Part shown: positions 1 to 13,700 of the stretch, one piece after another
Numbering within the stretch: position 1 is the stretch's first letter
Layout: the number at the start of each line of letters is the position of its first letter
Origin: Erythrocercus mccallii
Lineage: Eukaryota; Chordata; Aves; Passeriformes; Dicruridae
Length of the DNA stretch: 64,000 bases
Reading direction: 5' to 3'
NCBI GenBank assembly: GCA_013397435.1
Contig: VZRG01000167.1
Location: 671,892 to 735,891, forward strand
Notes under the pieces: model-generated
Told to the model about the DNA's origin: nothing
The model's input: only the letters and a program-made list of their open reading frames with translations
Database searches by the model: none
Made by a program: the position numbers and the translations under genes

Positions 1-3000
1 CTTTTCCTTCAGGTTGTATAACCACTCTGAGGTCGATTTCCTCCTGGTGGAGTATTCCAGGACAAGGGAAAGGCACCATTTTTGTTGTGCATTGCATTGT
101 GCAATTAATGACTCGGATGTAAATTAAAACCTGCCCAGCAGATAAATTTGTCTGTTATGACAAGGCCTCCCCAGTCCAAAAGTGGAGGTCATGCTCAGAG
201 CCACCCTCTGACGTTCGTTTTTCAAAAGATGATTTAAATAACCCTATGTGTATCAAAAGGATCTAGATTTTTAGCAAAAGGAATTCAGAGCAGGGAATGG
301 TAATTTATTTTGAGCAATTAGTCACTGCCCTGTCGATGCCAGCAGAGTTCAGCAGGAGTTTCATGGGTACAAAAATGAGCTTCATCTTGTTTAAGCCCAA
401 AGGATTGCTAACAGTAGTGAGACCCACAGTTCCACTCTAATAATTTGAATTTCAAGAGTGCCCAGGTTTTCTAAACCTAGACTTAGTCTCTGCTCCACTG
501 CCTCAGATTTACAGTGAGATAAGCTGGTAAAATCTTAGCTGGCACAAAAGAGAACCTGCTCAGAGACCACCTCTCCTCATCTCAGTGTCATTTTCTACCT
601 CACAGTAACACCAGCAGCCAGCCTCCACGCTCTGAAAGAGATGGGATTTTGTGCAGGAAGGGCTGCAGGAGGGTTTTACCCCTTTCAAGGTCTCCCAGCC
701 ACATATTTAACCAGGGTATGTCACAAACTCAGGGCTGATTCAAACCCAGCTATTCCCAAAGCTATCCCATAATACCATTCCAGATTTTTAAACCTCGTGC
801 TGCAGTTGAGATATAAATCTCGGCGTGCATTCCCCAGCATTCATTTTCCATGGAAGTCACTGGGGACTGGAAAATAGGAAGAATCAGACTTTCTCACAAG
901 ATTCCACATTCCCCTTGGCTCCTTCCAGCTCCAAAATGACATGGGAGCAGCCTCTCCCGAGGAATTCTGCTGCCTCTGGCTCTGGTTGACATCAAGAAGT
1001 GTTGAGGTATATGTAAAAAGTTAACATTTCCCCCCTCTGAATCTCAAACAGCGCACAAAGTTCAAACGTAGTCACAACCAGACGTCAGTTGTAAGTTCTC
1101 CATGTCCTTGCTACAGATATTTCATTTCTAAAAGCAGCCTGTTAATGTCAAACATTTCCATTCTAGCATTCAGAGATTATGAGTTTATTGCAGCAGCTGT
1201 AATCTTCCTGTATTTCAAGGGAAATATATTGGGAGACATTTTAAATGCATTTTTCCTCTATTAACATAAATCTTGGCATCTCGTGTAATAAAGTCAAATA
1301 ACGGGGCATAAATTGCACCAAAAGTCCTGAAACAATAAAGAAGTCCTAAAGGAAAAACAAAATTAAATTAAGATTTCAGGTTGAAACTTTTGTGTGGGAA
1401 TGCAATTCCTCACACCAGGTAGTCCTTCTGTCACCAGCACACAAAAGCTGAGGTGCTACTGAAGGGACAGAAAGCTTTTCACCAGAAGGCTTTAATCCCT
1501 GCAGCTCCAGAGTGTGTGGAAAACATGAGTCTCCACTGGCTGGCTGCTTCTTGGTGGCTTCTGCAGGGCAAGTTCTGTGAGAAAAAGGCTGAAATCTGCA
1601 TTTCAAGTTTTCTCCTTTCTCGATAGCTATAGTTTAGGTTGCTCAGGGCAGATTCAGCTTCAACAGCATGTGTTCAAGCACCCTCAGCATTGTTAAAACT
1701 CTGCAAGGATGATGGGGCAGCATGAGAAAAGGAGATGGTAATTGACTCTTTCATTAATTCAGCTAAATATTTTGGGTGATGCCTTCAATTAAAGTCCCTG
1801 GATTTACACTCCATCTTTAGTCAGATTGTTCTCGTGCCCTAATGGCAATTCAGGCTTGTTAGGGACTTATTTATGGAAACTTCCTTTCATGGCTGTGAGA
1901 CTACAATTGATCTATTGTGTGCTTGATTGTTTCTGATGCTCTGGTTTACATGACCTTCCTTCTAGCTGCATAGCTAAACTCAACATAGGCTGAGGAAATG
2001 GTATGAACATTATTTCAAATAGGAGAAATTTCTGTGCAGCCTTAATCACAGCCTTCCCCTTTTTTGCCACCCCTTTGTTCACCCACTCTCCTCTTCTTCA
2101 ATTTGATGCTTGTTTATGTTTAGGAGCCTATCTATTGTTTTATTTATTGACTGCATAGTTTCCACATGAAAATAAGAAAGGAGGGAAATCAGAAGAGAGA
2201 TATTTCTTTGGGAAACACTGTGTATGTGCCGAGGTCAGTGTAGTAAAGCTCTTGATACAGCAGCAAATCCAGTGACATTTTTTCTGCCAAGGAACAAAGT
2301 CTTCGTGTGCATGTCAAAGCACTCTCCCACTCTCCCAGAACTTTCTTGCACTCTAAGAAAGCTGAAAACTAAAATGAAGGTAGATTTTCTGGGCTTGTAC
2401 ACACCCTGTGCCTGAAAATGCTCTATTTTTGACTCTCATTATCTCTTTCTTTCGGCTTGTTCCAGTGTATTTTTAGTGTTTTCTTCCATAACATTTGATA
2501 AGGAGCCGAGTTAGAGTGAGGTCTGCAGTCTGTAGGGAATGAAGCTCCATGCTGGCTCCTCTAAGGGGCTCCAGGAGGAGGTGAGGCAGGGGGGACACTG
2601 GACTTCTCTCTCTCTTCTCTTCCTTCAACAGGAATCCTGCTAGAAAGCCAACATGAGCAAAGTTTCCTGCAGCAGCTCTTTGCACCATTCAGGGATGATT
2701 AAAGGGGAGGTGTGTGAGGGCTTTTCTCTGGGCCAGGGAGCTGCACCTTCACGTGTGCTATAAACCCCAAAGAAGCTGAGTTCTGAATCCCTTTGCAGCC
2801 CCAGCTGCACCACCACCAGTGCTGGAAGCAAGTGGAGGGCAGTGATGCCACCCCTGCCTCTCTCCTGAGCATCCCATGGTGGCAGGAGGCTCTGAAGCCA
2901 CAGCTCATGGTGCAGGCTGAGTCAACAGCCTCATGCACTCATCCTGGCACTGCCTCTGATGTGAGCTGCCTTCTGCACTGAACAGCTGCCATCGCCCTCA

Positions 3001-3051
3001 GAATCACTCAGTACCAAAAGGGAGGCACTTTGCCCAGAGTGTTAAAGAAAT
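1..3051. other. Intronic sequence (RERG, minus strand), no gene seen
   Basis: Ordinary AT-leaning vertebrate non-coding sequence. No exon with convincing splice sites and no recognisable repeat was seen. The open frames here are short, overlap on both strands and lack any recognisable motif. Assignment to a RERG intron is inferred from the position downstream of the minus-strand first coding exon at 39220-39281. Confidence 0.5.
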
Positions 3052-3494
3052 TGATGCCTTAAGTTTGAGCTTTCCTGTATTCCAGGCTCTGTGCTGCCCA
3101 GGGTGCAGCTCTGAGCTCACAGTCAGGGTCACTCAGCTCTGCACACAGCAGGGACACAAAACAAATGCTTTTCCTGCTGCACACCAAGGACAACTTTCAG
3201 CCCCAAAGCACAACCAAGGGTGGCTGCAGGGAGGAACAAGAAGGATGGGACCTCACAGCCTGGAGCTGGGATTGGACAATTAAACCCCAAGATGCAAATA
3301 GACCAAAACTGATAAAAATGTGAGACCTGGTGACTGTTTGTCTATTTTGTGACCATTTGGGGTCCACCTTGGGTGTAGCCCTGGTCAGGCTCTTGTCCTG
3401 CCCAAGGTGTATCCTGGAGGCCTTTCAATAAATCCCTACTTTATTCTCTAACTCTGTCCAGTCTCTGTTCCAGCTCAGCCTTCCCAAGGCATCA
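3052..3494 (+). mobile_element. Solo LTR of an endogenous retrovirus (passerine type)
   Basis: A 443-bp element with perfect 9-bp terminal inverted repeats: TGATGCCTT at 3052-3060 and AAGGCATCA at 3486-3494. It is bounded by the direct repeat AAAT (3048-3051 and 3495-3498), which fits a target-site duplication. Near its end an AATAAA lies at 3427-3432, followed by a T-rich stretch ending in the inverted repeat, as in an LTR R-U5 region. The text from about 3265 onward matches LTRs I remember from songbird genomes. No internal retroviral sequence adjoins it, so it is read as a solo LTR. Family name not assigned. Confidence 0.75.
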
Positions 3495-6400
3495 AAATGG
3501 TGAGAACACTTTCCTCTTTTGCACAGGCTTTACCAGCAAATCATTGGGAATAAGGACCCTGAGGTCACCCAATCTGCCCTGGGCCAGTTCAGCTACAGCT
3601 GCTCTTGACAGATGTTTATCTTGTGGCTGTGAGCCTCCTGTGATTCTTGCACCTTCCCACAGCAATCTCTTCCAGGGATCTCTCATCCTTGCTGTTGGAT
3701 GTTTGGCCTTAAGGTCTAACTGAATGATCCTTACTGCAGTTTAAGAGAATTGCTTTGCTTTTGTTGTAAGCACAACTGCATTTTAAATGTTGGAGAATGG
3801 TAGTTGTTGCTTTCCCAGGAGCTCCAAGTAGAGTGGAGTGATTACTACATGTGATACTTGGTTTTAAACACACTGGTGTGATATTTTCCCTATTTACCAC
3901 AGGCTGCTTTGACTCATGGTCACAGCTTCTGATTCATTACAACCCTCAAGTCCTTGCTGGACAAAGTGATTCTCAGCCAGACAACCCCCAGGCTGTGCTC
4001 ATGCCATTAATATCCTCTGCCTGATTGCCACAATTTCCACTAGTCAAATTGTATCATAACGTTTTTCTAAATAGAAGTGGTATTTTTCTTGAAAGAATAG
4101 TCATCTTACACCACTTCTCCAAATCACCAGGATCATTTTGAATTCTTATTCTGTTCTCTGAACACTTCTTGGCCATCCCAGAATAATATCATATTTTCCA
4201 CCCCCTCATGAAAACTATCAATTATTAAGCTGCCCCGTGTCTGTCAGAGCTCAGGGACTAACAAAGGGTTTTTGCATATTGAGGCATTGTTTCTCTGCCC
4301 CCATCTCTCTTCTCTGCTCAGTTCTCCTCCTGAATCATTTTCCAAGTAGATCCTCTTTGCTACTTTCCTGTGCATGCAGTTTTCTCATAAATAGCTCCTG
4401 GCTGAACTGGGAACACTGGCTCTTTATTATTTTTTTGAATTCTCAAAGAGCAATCCTCAATCTCACCGCAAAGCACCAAAATGCTAAAACTCACTTCAGA
4501 ATAAATAACAAAATTGCCGTAAATTTCTTTGGTACTTCAGGTTAAAATCCAGCTGTGATTTGAAGTTTGAAGTTTAAAGTTTAGGTAACTTCTGCTTTTT
4601 CATTCTTCTGAGCATCTTGGTGCAGGATGCACTCAGTCGTGTCCAGCACCCAGCGTAGCTATGCCTTATTTTTATTTATCTGCTTCTTCTGACCACAAAA
4701 ACAAGCCTGGCCAACAGAAAGGAAGCCAACATCCCTAGCGAAGGCTGGGTCAAGGTGACTATAATAAGCAAACCTAACAAAGTTAATGCAAATAAGATTT
4801 GCAGAGTTCATTACACTGAGTACCTTAGGGAATGATTGAAGCCGAGATGAAACTTTCTGGGAATGTGCACTGGGCTGAACCAGAACCAGTTATCCTTGGA
4901 CCCCCCTTGAGCCTGAGAAGTTAATTTCTAACTTCTGTTAGTTTTTTCTATTCTAGTGAAAGCTTTTGCTTTGAAAGTTGGAGTCACACTATGGTCCCTG
5001 TTTTTGTTACTAAGCAAGAAATTTATGACTCTTGGATATAAAGATGAGATGAAAATGTAACCAAACACATTACAAAGACACAAAAATATAAATATGAAAT
5101 ACAAGCAATGCTTTTTATTTATATTTTTTTAAGTTACAAGCCCAGTTCCATCAGCTTGTGAAGAAATGCCTTCATTTGAGGTGAAATATAGGTCATGATT
5201 TCTAAGGCCTTGGGCTTGGCAGCATCATTTTTGGCCTGCAGCTCAAAATGGAGCTGGCCATCTGCACTTTGGGAATCCATTACTGTTGTCAGAATCACAC
5301 AGGGTATTATAGCAACTGCCCAAAGCAAAACAAAACCAAACCAAAACACTTCTAGATACTATAGTCATTATATCCATCTGCCTATCTATTTATAAACTAG
5401 TTTGCTGAGGTTCTCCCCACATTCTGGAGGCAATAACTTGCCATTCCTGTTTATTTTTGCAGGTGTCCTTGAACCACATTTGAAAGAAGCAAAACAGCAC
5501 AGGGTTGAGAAGGGGAGAACTTGTTTGCTGCACTGAGAGAAACAGTAGGTCCTTCTCTCAGAGCCTGAAAAATGATACAGCAGTGAAGAATTTCTGGAAT
5601 CGGCTCAATTCATTTGACACTTTGGGGAATACTAATTGAGCATTCAATAGCTCAGCATGGTGGAAGTGGGGTAAACCAATCCAGGAAAACCATCAGCCAT
5701 GGGGAAACCAATTTTCTCTCTCAGATTTATTGCTTCTCTGTGTCAAAGTGGTCCCAAGAGATTCTGCTTGTTGCTGACACATTCCAGAAATCACTTAATT
5801 TTTCCCATCTCTTTTTTTTTTCTTTAAATTGGCAGAAGCAGGTGAGAGAATTAAGTATCCCAAGGGCAAAAGAGAAATCTTATGAAAGAAATGTTGGGAA
5901 AAGAGGTAAGACAAAAATGCCAAACTTGCTCGGGCAATTCCACTGCCCTTGGAGTACTGTGCTGTCCATGTATATAGGTGTGAACAAATAACCAGCGCAT
6001 CTGCAAAAAGATCATTTATTTGGCTGCTCTCTCTGCTGATGGGAAATAGAGCAGCTCTGTTGAACCCATTAGAATTCTGTCTTTGTGGCTGCTGAGCTCA
6101 CTACAAAACTGAGATGGAAGGTGCTTGGAAGGTGGAGCTGTGAGATAAATGGTGTCAACCTGCTGAAGGTGTGGCTGCCCCACGCAGTGGGGATGTGCCA
6201 GATGCAGCCTTGCTCTCCAGCTGTGCTGGAGAAGCTACCAGAAATGAAAGAACTACAGCAGAAGTAAGACCCTTTCTATTTCTCCTCCAAACCAGAGTTA
6301 CCTGGCTGTCTCTGAGAGGAACAGTGAAGTCCCATGACAGTCACAAACACTTGTCACAAAGCAGGTGTAACACCAGTGAACATGCAGAACAACAGGCATC

Positions 6401-7347
6401 TCCCAGATGCATCTGTTTTCCTTTCATACAATTAGAAAGGAAAACGCACAATTATCACATTTGCATAATTCCTTTACAAAAACTTGTCCCTCAGCAGTTT
6501 CAAAGACATTGCTTCATCTCGTCCTCCATCTGCTGCAGGAATATTACTGTCATCTGGAAAATTTAAATCCACCTGACAACAAATTTTCTGCTTGAAACTA
6601 ATAGCAACACAGCAACAGCTTTCAAACATTCCTTGCACTGCTTGGCTAGGAAGCCAGGATTAAAGATAGACTGTGTTTCTCCACTTCACTGAAAGCCTGT
6701 ACTTTAATGTTTTAAAGCTTCTAAAATTGTGTGCCAATAGTATCAGATCTGTCACTGGCAACAGTATTCATTCTGCCAGTGGCAGAATTCAGCTCTGGGA
6801 GAACTTACTGTGGTTTTCCTTATGTGGTGGCAGATCCACAGTAGGTCATAATTTCCCACCTACTAGGTATTTTCCCTGAAATTTCAACACAGGCAACTCT
6901 TCCTTGCTTCTTAACAAAGTTTAGCAGGCTTGTCAACACTGTTACCCCAGGATCTCACATTAATTAATCTATCCTCACAGCACTCCTTTGTTGGATGCCA
7001 GATTTCTCAGAGAGCTCAGACTCAAATTTTCAAGTGCTCAACACCTAAATTGGAGCCAGATTTTCTGAAAAACTGAGTTCTCTTTCTTAAAGAAGGTGCA
7101 AATTTTTCAAAGTTTCCAACAACCCTAGCAGCAGTGTCTGCTGCCCAGATTGTGTGAGAAGTTGAGGACTCTGTGTGCTAAGATTCTTCTCTACCTCTTG
7201 GAACCCTGGGCACCGGGAATTTTGGGCTTTCTGTGCTGCCAGGCACTGACCCTCAAGCAAACCCTGCATTGACCTGAGGCCATGGAGAAGGCTTCCAAAA
7301 TTGAGTGACAGCGCTGGGATTGTGGGTGTGGAGTTTGAATAGAAGTG
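3495..7347. other. Intronic sequence, no confirmed gene
   Basis: Non-coding sequence between two LTRs. It contains an orphan minus-strand frame at 5134-5280 and a calmer stretch near 4640-4930 with an octamer ATGCAAAT and RUNX-like TGACCACA, both listed separately. A short run near 7025-7085 has the flavour of a very old LINE remnant but is too weak to call. Confidence 0.45.
5134..5280 (-). other. Orphan 48-codon open frame with nearby AATAAA
   Basis: On the minus strand an ATG at 5280-5278 opens a 48-codon frame ending in TAA at 5134-5136. An AATAAA lies just beyond the stop (5114-5119). The product is charged and mixed in composition (starts MDSQSADGQ, ends KLMELGL) and reads more like protein than the low-complexity frames around it. 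A CAG lies just before the ATG, so it could be a terminal exon, but the pyrimidine tract is weak. I do not recognise the protein. It may be a chance frame, an ancient pseudogene end or an unannotated 3' exon. A 48-codon frame alone is not significant. Confidence 0.15.
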
Positions 7348-7768
7348 TGTGATGTCACAGGGTAGAAATCTTAGAGTTTAAGGTTTAGAATATAGTAATA
7401 TAAATAAAGCAAGATGGAGGTTTAGAGCATAGGCCAGTCCTTCTTTTTCACCTTCTTCTTCATGGCTCTGGGTGGCATTTTGTAATTGGACAGAAAAATC
7501 CACACTGTGGGCCATGGGGGGTTGGTTATTGGGTTAAAAGTAAAAATAATTTAGGTCTCATCTCTTAATCGGACAGTTTATCCTCAAAAGGCCTTTTAGA
7601 GACAGAAAAAGGCTTCATTTTTAGTTTGTTAGCTTGAAGTTCTGTAGCACTCACGGCTTGTGAGACTGTGCTATAGATAAGAATTAATAAACATGGAATA
7701 CCATCTTGAGCATTTAATCCCAACTCTGGCCAAAAAGAACATAAAAAAGCAACATCTACCTATGAACA
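7348..7768 (+). mobile_element. ERV LTR, same family as 14263-14646
   Basis: It aligns by eye along its length with the reverse complement of 14263-14646. Shared landmarks in the same order are AGATGGAGG, a CCTTCTT..TTCACCTTCT block, GGTTATTGGGT, and GATAAGAATTAATAAACA near the 3' end. The AATAAA at the 3' side suits a polyadenylation signal. The start is placed at TGTGATG. The end is uncertain: 7754 or 7768, the latter because TTTTGGTGCC follows at once, resembling a tRNA primer-binding site. It is older and more diverged than a recent insertion. Confidence 0.6.
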
Positions 7769-10700
7769 TTTTGGTGCCTAAAGGGGAGGTGATTTCCTTG
7801 TGAAGTCTGGCTGCCAGAGTGGGAGGCTGAGCTCTTCTGAAAGCCTGAGGTTCTACTGGAAGGTTCTCACTACTTTGCAGAAGACAAAGCTGACAGCTGG
7901 AGTGAGGGCCCTCAGCAACAGAACATTTGTGCAGCAGGTGGGAATGAGATCAGGATCCAGGATGTCAAGCCACCCATTTCTGTCCCTGGATGTACTCAGA
8001 GCTGGGCTGCAGCGTGGCTGGCTTGTGACAGCTCCAGGGAGAGCTGTGTGGCACGGGCTGTGACGTGGGCAAGGGCTCCAACACGAGCTCAGCAGCATCC
8101 CGCAGGATGACAGAGCTGCTGCGTCAGGCACGAGGAGGGAGGCAGAGTGAAGCAAGTTCCTGGAAAGCAGCAATGGAACACTTTGCCCTCCTCCTACTTG
8201 GTGGAACTGAGAAATACAGATGTACTAGCTGTGCCTACATCTCAGAATTAAAGCAATCCTACAGAGGAAAAAGGTGGTTTGTCTTTCTTGGGGTTTTTTT
8301 GTGTGTGTGTGGGGGGGGGGTTTGTTTATTTTTTCACTAATTACTATCTTTTATCTTTTTTATTTTATCTTTTACTATCTCAGGCTTACAGCTTGAACAC
8401 AATGTGATGTAGCTTCACCCCCTGCAACTCTGTGAGCCCATAAGATGATTGCAGGTCATCAAAGGCTCCTGCTCAGGACAAACAGCCCCGGAAAAAAAGA
8501 AGCCTACAGGTCAGACTGAACTGGTAAGCACAAATATACACTGCTGAATGACCCAGAGGAAGAGAGCAAGAGTGGGGAATAGCCTCAGTCTGTTCACCCA
8601 TCAGGTTGCCCCATCTTTGTTTTGCACTGTGCTGAGCAGCTCCCTCTGAGACAAACTGGGCTTGAGTGGAGTTAGCTCTGAGGAGAACTCAGGGCCAAGA
8701 ACCAGTCTCTATTTTGTGTAGCAGCAGAGGCATAGCCACAAAGCCTTGCCAGCAGAAAAGGTTAATGACTGTGAGCACACACACAGCTCAGGTATTCCAC
8801 TTCTCTTTCCTGAGTGACCATTTTCAGTCCTGGCTTGGCGAGACCTGAACCTCCTGTTTCACAGGGAGCAGCCACACCTGAGGCTGAGAACCCATCACAG
8901 CCAGAGCTGTGCGTTTTGGTGGCACAGCAGCTTGGCTCAGACTGTACCAAAAACTTACTGTTAAGATACAGAATCCTCCCCCACTCTGAGAATGTAGGCA
9001 GAGCTAATTTTCAAGTACTCCCATTTAAGCTCTGGCAATTGTTAGGCACCATATCTTTTACTCCTAACAAAAGTGTCTCGGTTTTTAAGGGTCCAGAGCA
9101 AGATGGCAAAGGCCACAGTCACAGATGTGCTAACCACCAAGAGAGCAGGTAGAGAGTGATGGTTGCTCATCCTCTGTAAAAGCAGCAAGTTTCAAGGTGG
9201 GCCTGGATTCTCCAGCCCAAGGCAGTAGTAGCTCAGAGTTTCCTGTTCTCTCGCCTTTTCCCAGTCACATAGGCAGGTCCTTGTCCACTCCCTCCTTCCG
9301 TACAATACCTTAATTTTTAAAAATATTTCCAACCAGGCTGTGTTAATGTGACAGATGGGAATTCTCTGTCAGCTCCTTCTGGTGAAACATTTAAGGTGTT
9401 GTACGGTTTCAGAAGGCAACATATTAGAAAATTGGGAGGTAGAGGGAAAAGCTTTCCTATTTTAATTTTTAAGCAGTAGGAGCACGAGTAGAGTGAGTCA
9501 GAGCTCTTCAAACATGAATCCTAAAGCAAATAACAAAATGGGAAGAGGAGAAATATAGATTAGGCAGACAGAGCAAACAATGCTGTTAATCCCTGCAGAC
9601 CTGGGTGGTGATTTGGTTGCAGAACACCCACGGAATGGGCTGAGGTGGCACACATTGGTGTTTTGGCCACAGAGGAAGGTGAATCATTGCAGGTGACTTG
9701 GGACACGAGTGGAGCTGTACTGATGGGCTGCAGAATGGCCAAAGGGCCATTTGTGTTGCAGTGCTGCAGGGAGGGAGGGATGGAGGGTGTGCACTGCCCA
9801 GGGGGAGCTGCCTTCTCCACAGCCTCTAGGCTGGGAGGTTTCTCCAGCCTAGAGAGAGAGAACAGTGATTACCATCACACTGAACATGCAGGGTTGGTGG
9901 GGAAGACATTTCTGGTTTTGCCCACAGCCCTTCCAGGCAGTATCACTACCATAAGTACTCTCATGATGTAATGGTATCCCAGCAACAGGGCTGGAATAAC
10001 ACCCCATGGATAGAGGTGCAACACTCAGAGCCCTTCACGACAGCCCTAATTATCCCCAGGGCTAATTTGTCAATTAGGGAGGCACTGGATGGTTTTGCCA
10101 ATCAAAAGGAGTTTTTCCTGTAGTTTTTACTGAAGTCATTATTTATTTGTCTTGGCCAACAGCGGGTTCCAGTTTGCTATGGATGGCTTCAGCCTCCATC
10201 AGCTGCATGGCAAAAGAGAGTTTAGCTCCTAAAGAGGCACTACCTTTATGTGCTTCCTTACAAGGTGTTATTTGAAGATACAGAACTCTCTTGGTTGCTG
10301 TGGCCCAACACACCTTTAATCTAGTCTTTATTTTGCCACTGCCAGGTTGCACAGCTAGACAGCAGGGTATGCTTTCCTGTTTGCTTAGCTGCAGCCACTG
10401 CACTTCAATGTTTACTAGCATGGTTGAAAAAAATTTCAGAAGGGTTTGGTTTGCAGTTTTTTATTCTTTTTTTTCTATCAGCATTTGCTTATTTGTCAAA
10501 GTTGAAACATTTTGAAGAGATGGTTTGGTTTTGACACGTTTTCTTCACCACCTAGGAAGCTTTGGGATCAGTCAGCACAAAGGCTGGGATTCTTAGGGCT
10601 CTTGGCATTGCACTGCCTCTGGGGAAGAGAGCCAAGATGTCTGCTTCTAAGCCCTAGTCCCATGTCTTTTTCTTTTTATAGAGGATTTTAGAACGCCTCT

Positions 10701-13700
10701 CGTCAGAACATTACCAAAAGTCAAACCATCTAAATTTTCTCTTAAGCAGAATCACCTTTCAGTGCAGAACTGCAATATTTATGCACTTAACACCACTGCC
10801 AGAGGCACAGAAGTACAAGGCAGTGCTATTTGGAATATTATCCAGCACCTACTTGTATTACAAACAATAATGCAGTGTCTTGCTAGAGCACATGTGAAAT
10901 AGAAGTTGATTCATTGCCACCCAGGTGACAAAGTCTAACTGGAAATGAATGCACCTTGTTGGATCTGGGATGGATTCCAGATGCCTCTCACTGGCTTCTT
11001 TCTGATCCAAATGCTCTTCAAATTTTAGCAGCCATGGTATTTTTAGACCTCTCTAGCATCTTGTGTCTTAGAGCTTTGTAGCAGGCCTGGGAGGTGGAGG
11101 GAACTCTTCAAGTCCCCATTGCATAAAGGAGAAGGCTGGAAGCAGGAGGTTGCCAAAGATCACAGTGCAGTTCCAAGGCAGAGCAGGACAGATGGCCACC
11201 CTTGCAGGAGAGAGGAGCTGTGTTATTCCTGGCACCTCCATCCTGCCAGCCTCCACTCCAGAAGCTGGGGTGGCTACAGGAGCCCATCATTTTCTGTCCA
11301 GAAAAGTCACAGCTACTTTGTGTTATGAAAAAGAACCCACACTTTCCCCCTAAGCTGGATACATTTCAGGAGAGTGGAACAACTTGTTCCCAGTGGCAAA
11401 TGTGCCAAATGCTAGGAGCCAGTGCAGAACCACGCTGAGAGCAGAGCTCCACATCCCTCTGTACTCCTGCTGTGCCCCACAGGGATTTAGGGACTAAATA
11501 TTTCATTTCTCCTGCAGAAAGGACTCGAGTGTTTTCTCAGCAGCTTGATCTTGTGCAATGGCATTCACCTGACAGGGTACTGAGAACTTCAGCATTCTAG
11601 GCTGGTAGCACTTACAGCATTTTGAGTGAAACATACTGTCTGTGTAGCATCTGTTACCATGGCCTGCAAGCACTCATTTCCAGAAAGAAGAACAGCTGTA
11701 GTAAAGCAAAAGTGGTATTAAACACACAGCATTTATCTGCACACTACATTAGAACTGCTACAGAAAGTAAATCAGCCACATCCATTTCTTCCATAACCTC
11801 CTGCCACCTGCACCCTAAACCCTGCCCTAGTTTTACTGGAGCTTATTGCTCTCAAATGGGTGAGGCTGCACCTGCTTACTCACTGCTGGTGTATTTGACT
11901 TACAAGCATAAAATCACTCTTGAATTTGCAGGTCTGTTTCCACCACAGTTCATGGGCCATGAATAATTAACTGCAGTTCTGCAACAGAGGCATCTGCCTT
12001 GGCATCGAAATTCAGGGCTGGAGCTGCAGCTGAATTCAGCACTTGAGGGTAATTTCAAGTGAACTCCTCTAATTCCCTCTTTGGTTCACTTTGGGAATAT
12101 GACAAGAGATGAAGAACTGCCCCTGGACTCATCCTGGAAGTGAAGTTCTCTGTCGCTTCCTGCATTCCAAATATGAATCAATGTGGGAATGGCAAGCAAC
12201 ACCAGCTCGAGTGTCTGGATGTATTTTACTCTAAAGCTATTTTCCGGGCATTATTCTGCCTTGTGGGACCACTCATGATAATCTTTGCCCTTGGTCTCTG
12301 TTTGCTCAGCACTGAACACAACCAGGTGTGCTGAGAACTGAAGTGCTACAACTGAGGAAGAAACTCAGCCTGGGAGGAGCAACACTGAGGGAGCCCAGGT
12401 TTGGTTTTTTTTCAGATGTGGCTCCCAAGATTAAGCTCAGATATCTGAAGAGGAGAGCTTAAAATGAACAATTTCTACAACTAAGTCTTTACATGCACTA
12501 TCAGGACACACTATGCTTCAGGTAACTTATCTGTCAAATTTAGAAGCAGTTTGGTCAGCAAATAATTAAAATTAGAGACAGATGCCTAAATAGAGCAAGA
12601 TGGAATGATGGGGAAAAAACCAAAGTTTCCTTAGGAAACCAGGATCACAAAGACAACAGTGAAATGAAATGTTTGGAGTCACATATTTTCTCATTCCACT
12701 TTTTTTTTTTTGGTGACAGCTCACAGTCTTCCAGAAGTGCCTCCCTTTATTGCTTTTCCCTTACCAATTAGACTCGTGCTTCTTGTGTAATCAAATCTGA
12801 ACTTCCCAATTTCTCTGAGATAGAATTACAGGGTAAAAAACAGTGGACTACAGTAAGTTAATGTGAGATTAGAAGAGTAAACACAAAGCACATTGAAGAT
12901 ACTTTCTCACTAATATATACACCATGAAACAAAACTATATTCCCATCTCAAATCAGACCTATTGCACTCTTAGCAAACTCTGCTTAAATGTTGTTGTGGG
13001 GTTTTTTCCCCTATACACTCCAGTTTAAGCAGAAGCAAAGAGTCCCACAAATCTCATTATAAAAGAGACTGCAAGACTTCCAAACTATTTTAGGATGTTC
13101 TGAAACCTTTGAGAAATACAATCAAAATAGATTTTTGTGTTCCTTCCTAACCAAGTTATGTGGAAGTTTGAGATACCATTCTAACAGCACAATCTCTTAC
13201 ACAAGAGAACAGTTTTATAATAAGATAGTTGCAAAACAGTTCCTTTTTATTTCTTCAGTTTTGAAGAAACAAGCTGAGATCTATAAGCCATTTCCTTCCT
13301 CAGCATTTCAAAAGGTGGAATGTGCTTGTATCCAGTGGAGCAGTGTTGTGGCCTCAGCTCAGCACAATTATTCCATGTGTAATGACACAGGACAAAAAGA
13401 CTGCAGAGGACATTTGTTGACCCTTTGTACAAGGCTGTACATCGAGATAGCAAATTTAATTTAAAAAAAAAGCCACAGTGATGGGAAGACTGCTTCATCT
13501 TCCATCTTGGAAATGTTCCACCATTCCCATCTGCACGAAGGAAAAACAGGAATGAACCCATGAAGATTTATGAAAAACTGAAGCTGAACACTGGCAAATT
13601 TTTGATATATATTTCTTAAATCTTCAGCTCCCTGGCAATGCTGCATAATAGGCTGATAGTGCCCAGTCCTGGTACAACTTGTGTAGTGCTGTAAAGAAAG

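Noticed and set aside
7025..7085. Possible ancient LINE remnant (AAATTTTCAAGTGCTCAACA type text)
   Set aside because: Resembles old amniote repeats only loosely; too short and diverged to call.
7800..8340. Possible gag-like frames after the LTR at 7348
   Set aside because: No retroviral motif could be recognised and the frames overlap in antisense.
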